Shown one piece after another: positions 1 through 6,207 of a stretch of 6,304 nucleotides of DNA. How positions within the stretch are numbered: position 1 is the first letter of the stretch; each line of letters starts with the position of its first letter. The notes under the pieces were generated by a model that worked only from the letters and a program-made list of their open reading frames with translations, had not been told where the DNA came from and did not search any database. Both the position numbers and the translations under genes were made by a program. Source of the stretch: Bacillota bacterium (GTDB lineage Bacteria; Bacillota; Clostridia; Oscillospirales; Ruminococcaceae); assembly GCA_023395435.1 (NCBI GenBank), contig JAEWZG010000131.1, positions 1 to 6,304 on the forward strand, given 5' to 3'.

Positions 1-566
1 CTATCGAATACAAATACACAGAGAAATCCTTTACTCAGCTTACCCAGGGTAGCTTTGAATTCACTGAAAGACCGCTTGATATTGCTATTGAAGGGCCGGT
101 TTATTTTAACATTCAGGGTAAGGACGGTAACCAGTATCTCACAAGAAACGGTCAGTTCTCTTTAGATAATGAAGGTTATCTTGAGCTTGCCGGCTCAGGA
201 AGAGTCCTTGGCGGAAATGGTCCTATATATATCGGAACAAGTGATTTTGCAGTAAATGACAAGGGCGATATTTATATTGATGGTCAGTATTCTGACAGCT
301 TACAGCTTACATATGTTTCAGACAACTCAAACGTAAATAAAAAGGGCGATAATCTTTTTGAACTTGCTGAAGGTGCAGAAACAAATCCACCTGAAGATAT
401 GGAATATGCTATAATACAGGGAGCGTTTGAGCGTTCAAACATAGATATGGCGACAGAAATGACAAAAGCAATGGCGGCACAGCGTTCTTTTGAATCAATG
501 GCTCAGGCCTTAAAGATGGTAGACAGCATCAATGAAAAAGCTGCCAATGTACTCGGAAAGGTATAG
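1..566 (+). CDS. flgF: Flagellar basal-body rod protein, FlgF/FlhO type (3' part, cut by window edge)
   Basis: This is the C-terminal 187 codons of a flagellar rod/hook-family protein. The frame runs from base 3 (bases 1-2 belong to the preceding codon) to the TAG at 564-566. The middle carries the family signature: a 'T.RPLDIAIEG' stretch followed by 'YLTRNGQFSLDNEGYLEL', matching the PLD-A-x-GxGFF and YTRxGxFxxDxxG pattern of FlgE/F/G proteins. The C-terminus has the flagellar basal-body C-terminal helix pattern, with 'IIQGAFERSNIDM' then 'EMTKAMAAQRSFE'. Proteins of this kind form part of the rod that crosses the cell wall. The QGAxExSN form and its place just before a second rod gene fit FlgF, or FlhO in Bacillus. 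The N-terminal rod domain, about 60-70 residues, lies outside the window. A FlgG paralogue is the main alternative name; membership of the rod family is secure. Confidence 0.88.
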   Translation, partial: IEYKYTEKSFTQLTQGSFEFTERPLDIAIEGPVYFNIQGKDGNQYLTRNGQFSLDNEGYLELAGSGRVLGGNGPIYIGTSDFAVNDKGDIYIDGQYSDSLQLTYVSDNSNVNKKGDNLFELAEGAETNPPEDMEYAIIQGAFERSNIDMATEMTKAMAAQRSFESMAQALKMVDSINEKAANVLGKV

Positions 567-576
567 GTGATAGAGA

Positions 577-1296
577 ATGAATATTGGATTTTACAGCGCA
601 AGAGCAGGTTTAATTTCAATGCAGCAGGGGCTTGATGTTATTTCAAATAATGTTGCGAATGTTCAAACTACTGGCTTTAAAGAAGTCAGGCCATCCTTTT
701 CTGATCTGCTTTATTCCACACAAAAGCCACAGAACCCTGAAGCTCAGACTGGCCACGGCTCAAAGCTAACAAAGACAGATGTAATGTATAAGCGTGGACA
801 GCTTATGATGACAAACCGCGAGCTTGATTATGCCACACCGACTGATTGCTTTTTTGCAGTAAGGGATGAAAGCGGAAAAATAAGCTATACAAAAGACGGC
901 GCTTTCTATATGAGTAATAATGGAACAGGCTGGGATTTGGTTAATGCTGAAGGCAAATTTGTTCTCGGATATGACAAACAGCCTATTGCAGTAAGCATGA
1001 CTGCAGAAGGCAAGCCTGATATTGGAAATATACAACAGCAGCTTGGTACATTCAGGTTCGATAATCCTTATGGGCTTCTTGCTGATGGCTCCAATACGTA
1101 TGTTGCAACGGAAAGCTCAGGCGAGGAGATAGCTGATACAAGTGCAGACAAGCTTATGAGTACACTTGAAATGTCTTCAGTTAATATCGGTGACCAGATG
1201 GTAAAGGTTATTCAGTATCAGAGAGGTTTCCAGTTAAATTCAAAAATGGTTCAGACAGCAGACGAAATACAATCTATTGTAAATAACCTTAGATAA
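577..1296 (+). CDS. flgG: Flagellar basal-body (distal) rod protein FlgG/FlhP
   Basis: A complete rod protein of 239 residues, a little shorter than the roughly 260 usual for FlgG. Residues 1-46 form the N-terminal rod domain, with the hallmark 'ISNNVANVQTTGFK' at 22-35 and a FlgG-like 'FSDLLYSTQKP' after it. The middle holds 'YTKDGAFYM', the D1-type signature. Residues 197-239 match the C-terminal domain, with 'LEMSSVNIGDQMVKVI', a QR-G-FQLNSK segment and a final LR. The protein is secreted by the flagellar type III apparatus, so no Sec signal is expected or seen. One oddity is Cys91 where a glycine is usual in the GFFAV segment. The ATG is supported by AGGTGA at 565-570, which overlaps the stop of the upstream rod gene. 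The gap to that gene is 10 nt and to cheC 12 nt, so the three are probably co-transcribed. Confidence 0.92.
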   Translation: MNIGFYSARAGLISMQQGLDVISNNVANVQTTGFKEVRPSFSDLLYSTQKPQNPEAQTGHGSKLTKTDVMYKRGQLMMTNRELDYATPTDCFFAVRDESGKISYTKDGAFYMSNNGTGWDLVNAEGKFVLGYDKQPIAVSMTAEGKPDIGNIQQQLGTFRFDNPYGLLADGSNTYVATESSGEEIADTSADKLMSTLEMSSVNIGDQMVKVIQYQRGFQLNSKMVQTADEIQSIVNNLR

Positions 1297-1308
1297 CGGA
1301 GGTAGCAA

Positions 1309-1935
1309 ATGGCACCTATTAACAATCTTGATGACCTGAATTCTATGCATATGGATGTCCTCAGAGAAATTGGAAACATCGGCTCGGGAAGTGCTGCTAC
1401 TGCGCTTTCGGGGCTGCTTGGAGCACCTGTTGACATTTCTGTTCCTGCTGTAAAATGTCTTGACTTTGTACAGACTATTGAGTTTATGGGTGGTGCAGAA
1501 GAACTTGTTATAGGATTGATGCTTAGATTTGAGGGCGAAATATCAGGTCTTATTCTGTACATATTAAAAACTGAATTTGCTCAGAAAGTTATTAATGCTT
1601 TTTATTCAAAAGATCTTGAATCTCTTGTGGATATGGATGAAATGGATAAATCGGCAATATGTGAAATAGGCAATATTATGGCTGGTTCTTATGTCAGGGC
1701 AATTGCTGACCTGACGGGAATGTTAATTGATATAAGCGTTCCTGATATATGTGTTGATATGGCAGGAGCAATTCTCAGCGTACCTGCTATACAATATGCT
1801 TCTCTTGGTGACAAGGTACTTTTTATTGACGATAACTTTAAGATATCAAGTGGGGATATAAAGAGCAATATGATACTTATTCCTGAAATGGACTCTCTCG
1901 GTAAGCTTTTTGGGAAGTTGGGTATTGAAATATGA
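1309..1935 (+). CDS. cheC: CheC, CheY-P phosphatase and CheD-binding protein
   Basis: CheC removes phosphate from CheY-P and binds CheD, linking the kinase output back to receptor modification. The 208-residue length matches Bacillus CheC closely. Both halves of the pseudo-symmetric CheC/FliY/CheX fold carry an intact active-site helix of the D/S-x3-E-x2-N type: Asp16, Glu20 and Asn23 in the first half, and Ser115, Glu119 and Asn122 in the second. Each is followed by a Gly- and Ala-rich stretch typical of the family. There is no added SpoA/FliN domain, which separates it from FliY, and two active sites separate it from CheX, which has one. GGAGG at 1298-1302 sits 6 nt before the ATG. The gene's TGA overlaps the cheD ATG in an ATGA arrangement, which suggests translational coupling and balanced amounts of the two partners. 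Confidence 0.96.
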   Translation: MAPINNLDDLNSMHMDVLREIGNIGSGSAATALSGLLGAPVDISVPAVKCLDFVQTIEFMGGAEELVIGLMLRFEGEISGLILYILKTEFAQKVINAFYSKDLESLVDMDEMDKSAICEIGNIMAGSYVRAIADLTGMLIDISVPDICVDMAGAILSVPAIQYASLGDKVLFIDDNFKISSGDIKSNMILIPEMDSLGKLFGKLGIEI

Positions 1936-2408
1936 GTATAATAACGGTTGGAATATCAGATTTAGCCGTTTCGAAAGCTCCTGACGTAATCTGTACATAT
2001 GCACTGGGATCCTGTGTCGGAATATGCCTGTATGATGAAACCAAGAAAATAGGCGGGCTTGTACATATAATGCTTCCAAGCAGCAAGGAGGCTCCACATA
2101 TTCACGATAATCTTAAGAAATTTGCGGATACTGGTATTAAGATGCTTGTTATGGAAATAGAAAGAGCAGGCGGCAATATAAGGAATTTAAAAGCGAAAAT
2201 AGCAGGCGGGGCACAGATGTTTTCTGGAGTTAGCTCCTTCAACATCGGCGAAAGAAATGTTAAATCTGTAAAGCAAATTTTATGTGAAATGAACATTCAG
2301 ATAGTGGCTGATCAGACTGGAGATAAAATCGGACGAACTGTTTTCTTTGATACTCAAACGGGGATGCTTGAAGTTAAATCTGCTACTCGCGGAACAATTG
2401 TAATATAG
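1932..2408 (+). CDS. cheD: CheD, chemoreceptor glutamine deamidase
   Basis: CheD converts specific glutamines of methyl-accepting chemoreceptors to glutamate and, in Bacillus-type systems, makes receptors better activators of CheA; CheC competes for it. The 158 residues contain the full catalytic set: Cys28 in 'LGSCVGICLYD', His45 in 'GGLVHIMLP', and Thr22 near the start, corresponding to Cys27, His44 and Thr21 of Thermotoga CheD. Further family blocks are 'KFADTGIKMLV' (63-73), 'AKIAGGAQMF' (88-97), 'IGERNV' (105-110) and 'GRTVFFD' (134-140). The usual GG before this last block reads TGD here, a mild deviation. The ATG lies inside the end of cheC (4-nt overlap) and only a weak purine stretch precedes it, so translation probably depends on ribosomes finishing cheC. 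No signal peptide is present; a cytoplasmic enzyme is expected. Confidence 0.97.
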   Translation: MSIITVGISDLAVSKAPDVICTYALGSCVGICLYDETKKIGGLVHIMLPSSKEAPHIHDNLKKFADTGIKMLVMEIERAGGNIRNLKAKIAGGAQMFSGVSSFNIGERNVKSVKQILCEMNIQIVADQTGDKIGRTVFFDTQTGMLEVKSATRGTIVI

Positions 2409-2413
2409 TCTTT

Positions 2414-2420
2414 AGGAGGT
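2414..2420 (+). promoter_or_regulatory. Strong ribosome binding site that sets a GTG start
   Basis: AGGAGGT lies 7 nt before a GTG at 2428-2430, the ideal distance, and no ATG nearby has a comparable site. It fixes the start of the DUF342/FapA gene at GTG. Together with the final T of the site, the spacer makes an unbroken run of eight T (2420-2427). Confidence 0.85.
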
Positions 2421-2427
2421 TTTTTTT

Positions 2428-3888
2428 GTGAACAATGATGATGATGCTTTAATTACCAGCACCGATAACATTTCTCCTGATAGTCAGGCCGACAATAATA
2501 TCGAGGACACACCAGAGCCAGTTGATTGTATTATTGAATTGGAAATTGAAGCTGGTGGGTATTCAGTAAATCTAATGGCAAATTCACCATTGAATGGTGG
2601 AAACGATGTTACAAAAGAACAGATACAAGCGGTCCTTGATGAAAACAAAATTGTTTATGGGATCAACGATGGAATGATTAATATTATTGTTAACGGCAAG
2701 TCATATGACCGTTGGTTTACTATTGCAAAATGTACTTATCCGCAGGACGGTGAAGATGGAACAGTTGAATATCTTTTTGATAAAAATGTAACAGGACTTC
2801 CTAAGGAAGATGCACACGGTTATGTTGATTACCGTAATCTCGGGACGATCCGTAATATCACAACGGGAACTGTTATTGCTAATATTACAAGAGAAACACT
2901 GGGCGAATCAGGCACTAACGTTTTTGGTGAGGAAATTAAACCTCAGAAGGGCAAGGAACCTCCCGTTGAATTTGGCGAAAATATAAAGTATAGTGATGAT
3001 AGGCTTCAGCTTGTAGCAGCAGCAGATGGGAACCTTGTAAACAGAGGTGGAAAATTCCTTATTGAAACTGTTGTGAAAATTGATGGGGATGTTGATGTAT
3101 CCATAGGTAATGTTGACTTTATAGGTGAGGTTGTCATTCGTGGTGACGTAAAGGAAGGCTTCAAGGTAACATCAGGAAAGGATATTCTTGTCCAGGGTGG
3201 GGCTTATGGTGCAGGATTGACAGCAGCCGGCAAAATCACTGTAAGAACTGGCGTGGTTGGAAGTCAGCTTGTTGCTGGAAGTTCTGTTGATGTTGCATTT
3301 GCTGAAAACTCAAACATAACCTGCTATGAATCTTTAAAAGCAAAGAGTCTGTACTTCTGTGATGCATTTTGTAAAGGTGAAGTTTATGTAAATACAGGTA
3401 ATGGTAGCATCATCGGTGGAACTATAATAAGCACAAATAATTTATATGCTTTTATTATAGGTTCAAAATCATATACACCTACTCAGATTGTTATTGGTGA
3501 TAACGCAATAATGCTTCAGGAGAAAACAGGACATGAGCAGAAAATAGAAAAGCTTGATATTGAAGAGGATAAATGCACAAAGATAGTCGAATATTTATCT
3601 GAAAGGAAAAATCAACTTGGCTTTCTGCCCCCTGATAAGATTGATATAATCACTACAGCAGCAAAGCAAATTCTTCTTATGAGAAATGAACGTGAACAGC
3701 TCCAGAAAAGAATTGAAGAGATTGATACATATCTTAAAACAAAGCAGAATCTTTGCGTAAACTGTAAGAGAGAGCTTTATCCTGGAGTAAAAATTACAAT
3801 CAATGACTTTGTTCTTATTATCAATACAACTTACCAACATTGTCTTGTTGGTATTGGTGATGATGGAATAGAAATCAAAAATCAGTAA
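2428..3888 (+). CDS. fapA: DUF342/FapA family protein (flagellar assembly protein A-like)
   Basis: A 486-residue cytoplasmic protein without signal peptide or membrane segments. Residues 1-32 form an acidic, low-complexity leader. Residues 129-170 carry the most recognisable family block: HGYVDYRNLGTI, then a segment ending in NVFGEEI. Residues 210-360 are a series of short beta strands with repeated G-D/G-V spacing (for example IDGDVDVSIGNVDF and EVVIRGDVKEG), typical of the right-handed beta-helix core of DUF342. Residues 365-440 are charged and probably coiled coil. Residues 449-483, opening 'ELYPGVKITI', match the usual family ending. A CxxC pair (Cys443, Cys446) and a Cys311/Cys315 pair are present; no metal-site claim is made. 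DUF342 proteins often sit beside flagellar and chemotaxis genes in Clostridia, but their biochemical role is poorly defined. It is the last gene before the terminator, 19 nt after cheD. Confidence 0.87.
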   Translation: MNNDDDALITSTDNISPDSQADNNIEDTPEPVDCIIELEIEAGGYSVNLMANSPLNGGNDVTKEQIQAVLDENKIVYGINDGMINIIVNGKSYDRWFTIAKCTYPQDGEDGTVEYLFDKNVTGLPKEDAHGYVDYRNLGTIRNITTGTVIANITRETLGESGTNVFGEEIKPQKGKEPPVEFGENIKYSDDRLQLVAAADGNLVNRGGKFLIETVVKIDGDVDVSIGNVDFIGEVVIRGDVKEGFKVTSGKDILVQGGAYGAGLTAAGKITVRTGVVGSQLVAGSSVDVAFAENSNITCYESLKAKSLYFCDAFCKGEVYVNTGNGSIIGGTIISTNNLYAFIIGSKSYTPTQIVIGDNAIMLQEKTGHEQKIEKLDIEEDKCTKIVEYLSERKNQLGFLPPDKIDIITTAAKQILLMRNEREQLQKRIEEIDTYLKTKQNLCVNCKRELYPGVKITINDFVLIINTTYQHCLVGIGDDGIEIKNQ

Positions 3889-3895
3889 AGCAAAT

Positions 3896-3926
3896 AAAAA
3901 AACATCTACTTTCAGTAGATGTTTTT
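3896..3926. terminator. Bidirectional intrinsic terminator between convergent operons
   Basis: CATCTACT (3903-3910) pairs perfectly with AGTAGATG (3914-3921) across a TTC loop, or a 7-bp stem with a 5-nt loop. A run of seven A (3896-3902) precedes it and a run of five T (3922-3926) follows it. Read rightwards, it starts 7 nt after the fapA stop and ends in T5. Read leftwards, it lies just after the stop of the FlhB-like gene (3929) and ends in T7. It can therefore end transcripts from both sides. Confidence 0.9.
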
Positions 3927-3928
3927 GA

Positions 3929-4228
3929 TTATATCTTATCTTTATTATCTTTAGCAATATCATTGCTCGCTTTAAGAATCTCAACATAAATCCCAGCAAT
4001 GACTTCAAACAGTGAGTCGGGTATATTTTGTCCGACATTGAGCATTGTAAGTACTGCAGCTGTACTGTCATCTCTGAATACAGGAACGCCGTTTTGATCG
4101 GCAACTTCAATAATTTTGTCAGCGACAGGACCGTGACCAGAAGCTACAACAACAGGCGCATAATCCTTATCGGGATTATACTTGAGCGCAACAGCAGCTT
4201 TGTTAGGAGAAAGCTTATATTTTGACAT
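3929..4228 (-). CDS. ylqH: Stand-alone FlhB C-terminal (cytoplasmic) domain protein, YlqH/FhlB-like
   Basis: A 99-residue protein homologous to the soluble C-terminal domain of the type III export component FlhB/YscU, without FlhB's four membrane helices. Family blocks in order are AVALKY (12-17), APVVVASG (24-31), GVPVFRDD (47-54) and GQNIPDSLFEVIAGIY (66-81), followed by a charged tail. In full-length FlhB the AVALKY block directly follows the autocleavage motif NPTH; here the matching positions read SPNK, so the protein starts as if already cleaved. I chose ATG 4228 because AAAGGAG (4246-4240) precedes it. In-frame TTG 4273 and ATG 4267 lack a convincing site and would add residues unlike the family. 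The start overlaps the end of the FliK-like gene by 14 nt, as in a coupled ylqG-ylqH pair. Its role, perhaps as a spare or regulatory FlhB C-domain, is inferred. Confidence 0.88.
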   Translation of the reverse strand: MSKYKLSPNKAAVALKYNPDKDYAPVVVASGHGPVADKIIEVADQNGVPVFRDDSTAAVLTMLNVGQNIPDSLFEVIAGIYVEILKASNDIAKDNKDKI

Positions 4229-6038
4229 TAAGACCACTTCTCCTTTCTGATATACGTGGGAACACATCAACAAGATTACGGACCTTAATAAGCGGACGGA
4301 TGCTTGATGAGTTTATTGAATAGCCTGCTTTTTTTGCTACCTCAACAAATTGCGGTTTTAAGGTTGAGAAATATTTTTCAAGCCCATGTGGACAGTACAG
4401 ATTAACATTAATATTTTTTTTATCTGTTTGCATTTCAAGCTCAAAAACGCCGACATGCTCGATATCAAATGAAATGAAAATGTGATTACTGTCCGATTCT
4501 TCACCCGTTTCAACGGTTTTGTTGTCAATCCATATTTCACCGAATGATTTTACGTCTCCGATTTTGACAGGCAGAACATAGTGAAGAAGTGGAGTAAACA
4601 CACCAGGTGCAGTAAGCATACTGTGTACAAGACCATGGGGTTCGACGATTCCAAGATGAACGATGTTTTCATTATTCAAGGTTTTTGAAAGGAACGACGC
4701 AAGATAATCCATTGAAGACGGCTGATTATAAACAACATCATCAGAATGTGAAAGTGCGGTGAGAAGGTTGTTCATAATCTGCGAAAGTGAAGACTTGATT
4801 TCATAACTGTCGATGTTATTAAGAATGTAGCTTAATCTGTTAACAAGAGCATTAAGGTCCTTTGTTTGATTGAAATTTTCAAGAAACTGTGAAACTTCAT
4901 TCTCTGCATTTTGAGGCAAAACAAGATTAAGCATATCCTTGAGTGAAGCTGTTGCATCACCGAGTGAAATTGTCGGGTGCTTACCGTTGTTATCTATCAT
5001 TTTAGCAAGTTGTTGTGCAACCGTGTTAAGTTCATTATTGAAATTTTCAGGAGAGAAATGTTGTGTGAATTCCTTTGCCATATCTGAAAGCTTAAATGTT
5101 GATTTATCTGTATTGGCATAGTTTTGATTATCGGTATTCAATGCGCGCTTCGCAAGCTCAGGAATAGAATTGCCCTGAGTAAATTTTAAAAATGCCCCTT
5201 TAAGCTGTTCTTTTAAATCACCATCGGGGAGGTGGCGAAGCATATTTTCAAAAGATTTCTCAAGCGTAGAGGGATTGTCATTAAAGCGTGAAATATTATA
5301 TTTTAAAAGTGAAACAAGGTTTTTGATTTTGTCTGTTGCAATAAGGCTGTTTGAAACCTGATCAAGAAGCTTTAGTGCCTGCTCTTTAAGCTGAGAAAAA
5401 TTCAAGGCGGAATCAGGCTTGGCAAGCTGCTGCGCCATTTCAAAAAGCTGCAGTGAAAGATTCTTGCTTGGGAATAGGGCGGATGAAAGATAAGCAAAAC
5501 TTATAGAAAGTGATGTTATCAGAGAATTTTGTGATTGGAGTGTAAAGGCACTTTTTAAAAACTGTGCAATTGCACTTTTTACCTCAGGAGTATTATTCTC
5601 AGCAGAAAGCTGTCTGATAATATCAAAAATTTCACCATTAAAGCTGGTGGCTCCCTTTTGTTGCGTGGCAAGATCGGTGGCTATCCCGTCGCCTTGGAGA
5701 AATATATTTCTTGCAAATTCGTTGAATTCATTAATAACCTCAGGTGAGCCTGATTGGAGAATCTGATTGACAAAATCATCACTTAAGATACCTTTTAGAA
5801 GAGAAGTCGAAAAAGAAGGGCTTTTTGAAATGTTAAGTTCCATATCAGAAACAAAATTTGGATTAGGCTCGGCGGTTGAATTATTAGTTTGCCTGAAGTC
5901 CTGAGTCTTATCGTTCGTCTTAATAATTTTTGTTAAATCTACCAGATTGAAGATAGTATCAGATTGTGCAATAGGGCGGGAAGCATTAGTATAATTCTTC
6001 GGATTAACCAGCTGGGTAATTCTTAAAAGATCTGCCAT
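4215..6038 (-). CDS. FliK-like protein with C-terminal flagellar hook-length control domain (YlqG-like)
   Basis: A 607-residue protein. About residues 480-590 match the C-terminal domain of FliK (Flg_hook): 'HYVLPVKIGDVKSFGEIWI' (486-504), a strand ending in HVGVFELEMQ (528-537), then a VNLYCP strand and a helix before the charged tail. In FliK this domain touches the FlhB C-terminal domain and switches export from rod/hook to filament subunits. The first 460 residues are Asn-, Ser-, Gln- and Leu-rich, mostly predicted helical, and I recognise no domain there; AQQLAK occurs twice (202-207 and 341-346). No signal peptide or membrane helix is seen. ATG 6038 has AAAGGAG (6054-6048) 9 nt upstream. 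The next gene is an FlhB-C homologue overlapping by 14 nt, as in Bacillus ylqG-ylqH, so this is probably a FliK paralogue rather than the hook-length ruler itself. A true FliK remains possible. Confidence 0.8.
   Translation of the reverse strand: MADLLRITQLVNPKNYTNASRPIAQSDTIFNLVDLTKIIKTNDKTQDFRQTNNSTAEPNPNFVSDMELNISKSPSFSTSLLKGILSDDFVNQILQSGSPEVINEFNEFARNIFLQGDGIATDLATQQKGATSFNGEIFDIIRQLSAENNTPEVKSAIAQFLKSAFTLQSQNSLITSLSISFAYLSSALFPSKNLSLQLFEMAQQLAKPDSALNFSQLKEQALKLLDQVSNSLIATDKIKNLVSLLKYNISRFNDNPSTLEKSFENMLRHLPDGDLKEQLKGAFLKFTQGNSIPELAKRALNTDNQNYANTDKSTFKLSDMAKEFTQHFSPENFNNELNTVAQQLAKMIDNNGKHPTISLGDATASLKDMLNLVLPQNAENEVSQFLENFNQTKDLNALVNRLSYILNNIDSYEIKSSLSQIMNNLLTALSHSDDVVYNQPSSMDYLASFLSKTLNNENIVHLGIVEPHGLVHSMLTAPGVFTPLLHYVLPVKIGDVKSFGEIWIDNKTVETGEESDSNHIFISFDIEHVGVFELEMQTDKKNINVNLYCPHGLEKYFSTLKPQFVEVAKKAGYSINSSSIRPLIKVRNLVDVFPRISERRSGLNVKI
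4240..4246 (-). promoter_or_regulatory. Ribosome binding site deciding the start of the FlhB-like gene
   Basis: On the minus strand AAAGGAG lies 11 nt before ATG 4228, somewhat far but usable. A GTG at 4237-4235 would be only 2 nt from it, which is too close. The site lies inside the last codons of the upstream FliK-like gene, consistent with translational coupling. Confidence 0.6.
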
Positions 6039-6079
6039 GTATTCCCACTCCTTTGATTGAATTCATAAACTTTATTTAT

Positions 6080-6108
6080 ATAATATATCATTTTTCTATT
6101 GTAGTAAA
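6080..6108 (-). promoter_or_regulatory. Candidate sigma-A-type promoter for the FliK-like/FlhB-like pair
   Basis: On the minus strand TTTACT (6108-6103) and TATTAT (6085-6080) are separated by 17 bp, matching 4/6 and 5/6 of the housekeeping consensus. The transcript would start near 6073, about 35 nt before the start codon. The region is very AT-rich, so chance matches are easy. No sigma-D/sigma-28 type element (TAAA with GCCGATA) was seen in the gap. Confidence 0.4.
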
Positions 6109-6127
6109 GTTATTTTTGAGTTATAAT
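6099..6127 (+). promoter_or_regulatory. Candidate sigma-A-type promoter for cheA
   Basis: TTGTAG (6099-6104) and a perfect TATAAT (6122-6127) are separated by 17 bp. The -35 matches only the TTG half, but the -10 and the spacing are ideal. Transcription would start near 6134, leaving a leader of about 75 nt before the cheA ATG; I see no riboswitch-like structure in it. Its -35 overlaps the -35 of the opposing candidate by two bases. Confidence 0.5.
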
Positions 6128-6207
6128 GTATAAAAAAGATAATAATACTTGATTTTGCTCGTTTTTTATTTTTAGCCAGATTAAAATTTTATTAAGCAGG
6201 TGAGTTT

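Larger units (their letters stand above)
6039..6207. other. AT-rich divergent intergenic region
   Basis: This 169-bp gap separates the leftward FliK-like gene from the rightward cheA. It is markedly richer in A and T than the flanking genes and contains no plausible coding frame, hairpin terminator or tRNA. Its contents are the two candidate promoters and the two ribosome binding sites at its edges. Confidence 0.7.

Noticed and set aside
766..1035. Antisense open frame within flgG
   Set aside because: Fully inside a strongly recognised rod gene; its composition is that of a shadow frame.
1251..1562. Antisense open frame over the flgG-cheC junction
   Set aside because: Covers the start of cheC and its ribosome binding site; the protein has no family resemblance.
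1846..2097. Two overlapping antisense frames over the cheC-cheD junction
   Set aside because: Both lie over conserved cheC and cheD coding sequence and resemble no known family.
2585..2599. CACCATT-G-AATGGTG inverted repeat considered as an operator
   Set aside because: It lies inside fapA coding sequence, away from any promoter, has no second copy in the window, and is short enough to occur by chance.
3595..4110. Long antisense open frame of 171 codons spanning the end of fapA, the terminator and the end of the FlhB-like gene
   Set aside because: It crosses a clear terminator and overlaps two well-supported genes; its translation is Cys/Ile/Leu/Phe-rich with no recognisable domain and no good ribosome binding site.
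4229..4273. Longer form of the FlhB-like protein starting at TTG 4273 or ATG 4267
   Set aside because: No suitable ribosome binding site precedes these codons, and the extra residues do not resemble FlhB; ATG 4228 fits the family better.
6134..6207. Leader of cheA considered as a riboswitch, for example a cyclic-di-GMP type
   Set aside because: Too short and AT-rich, with no GC-bearing stems or conserved motif visible.
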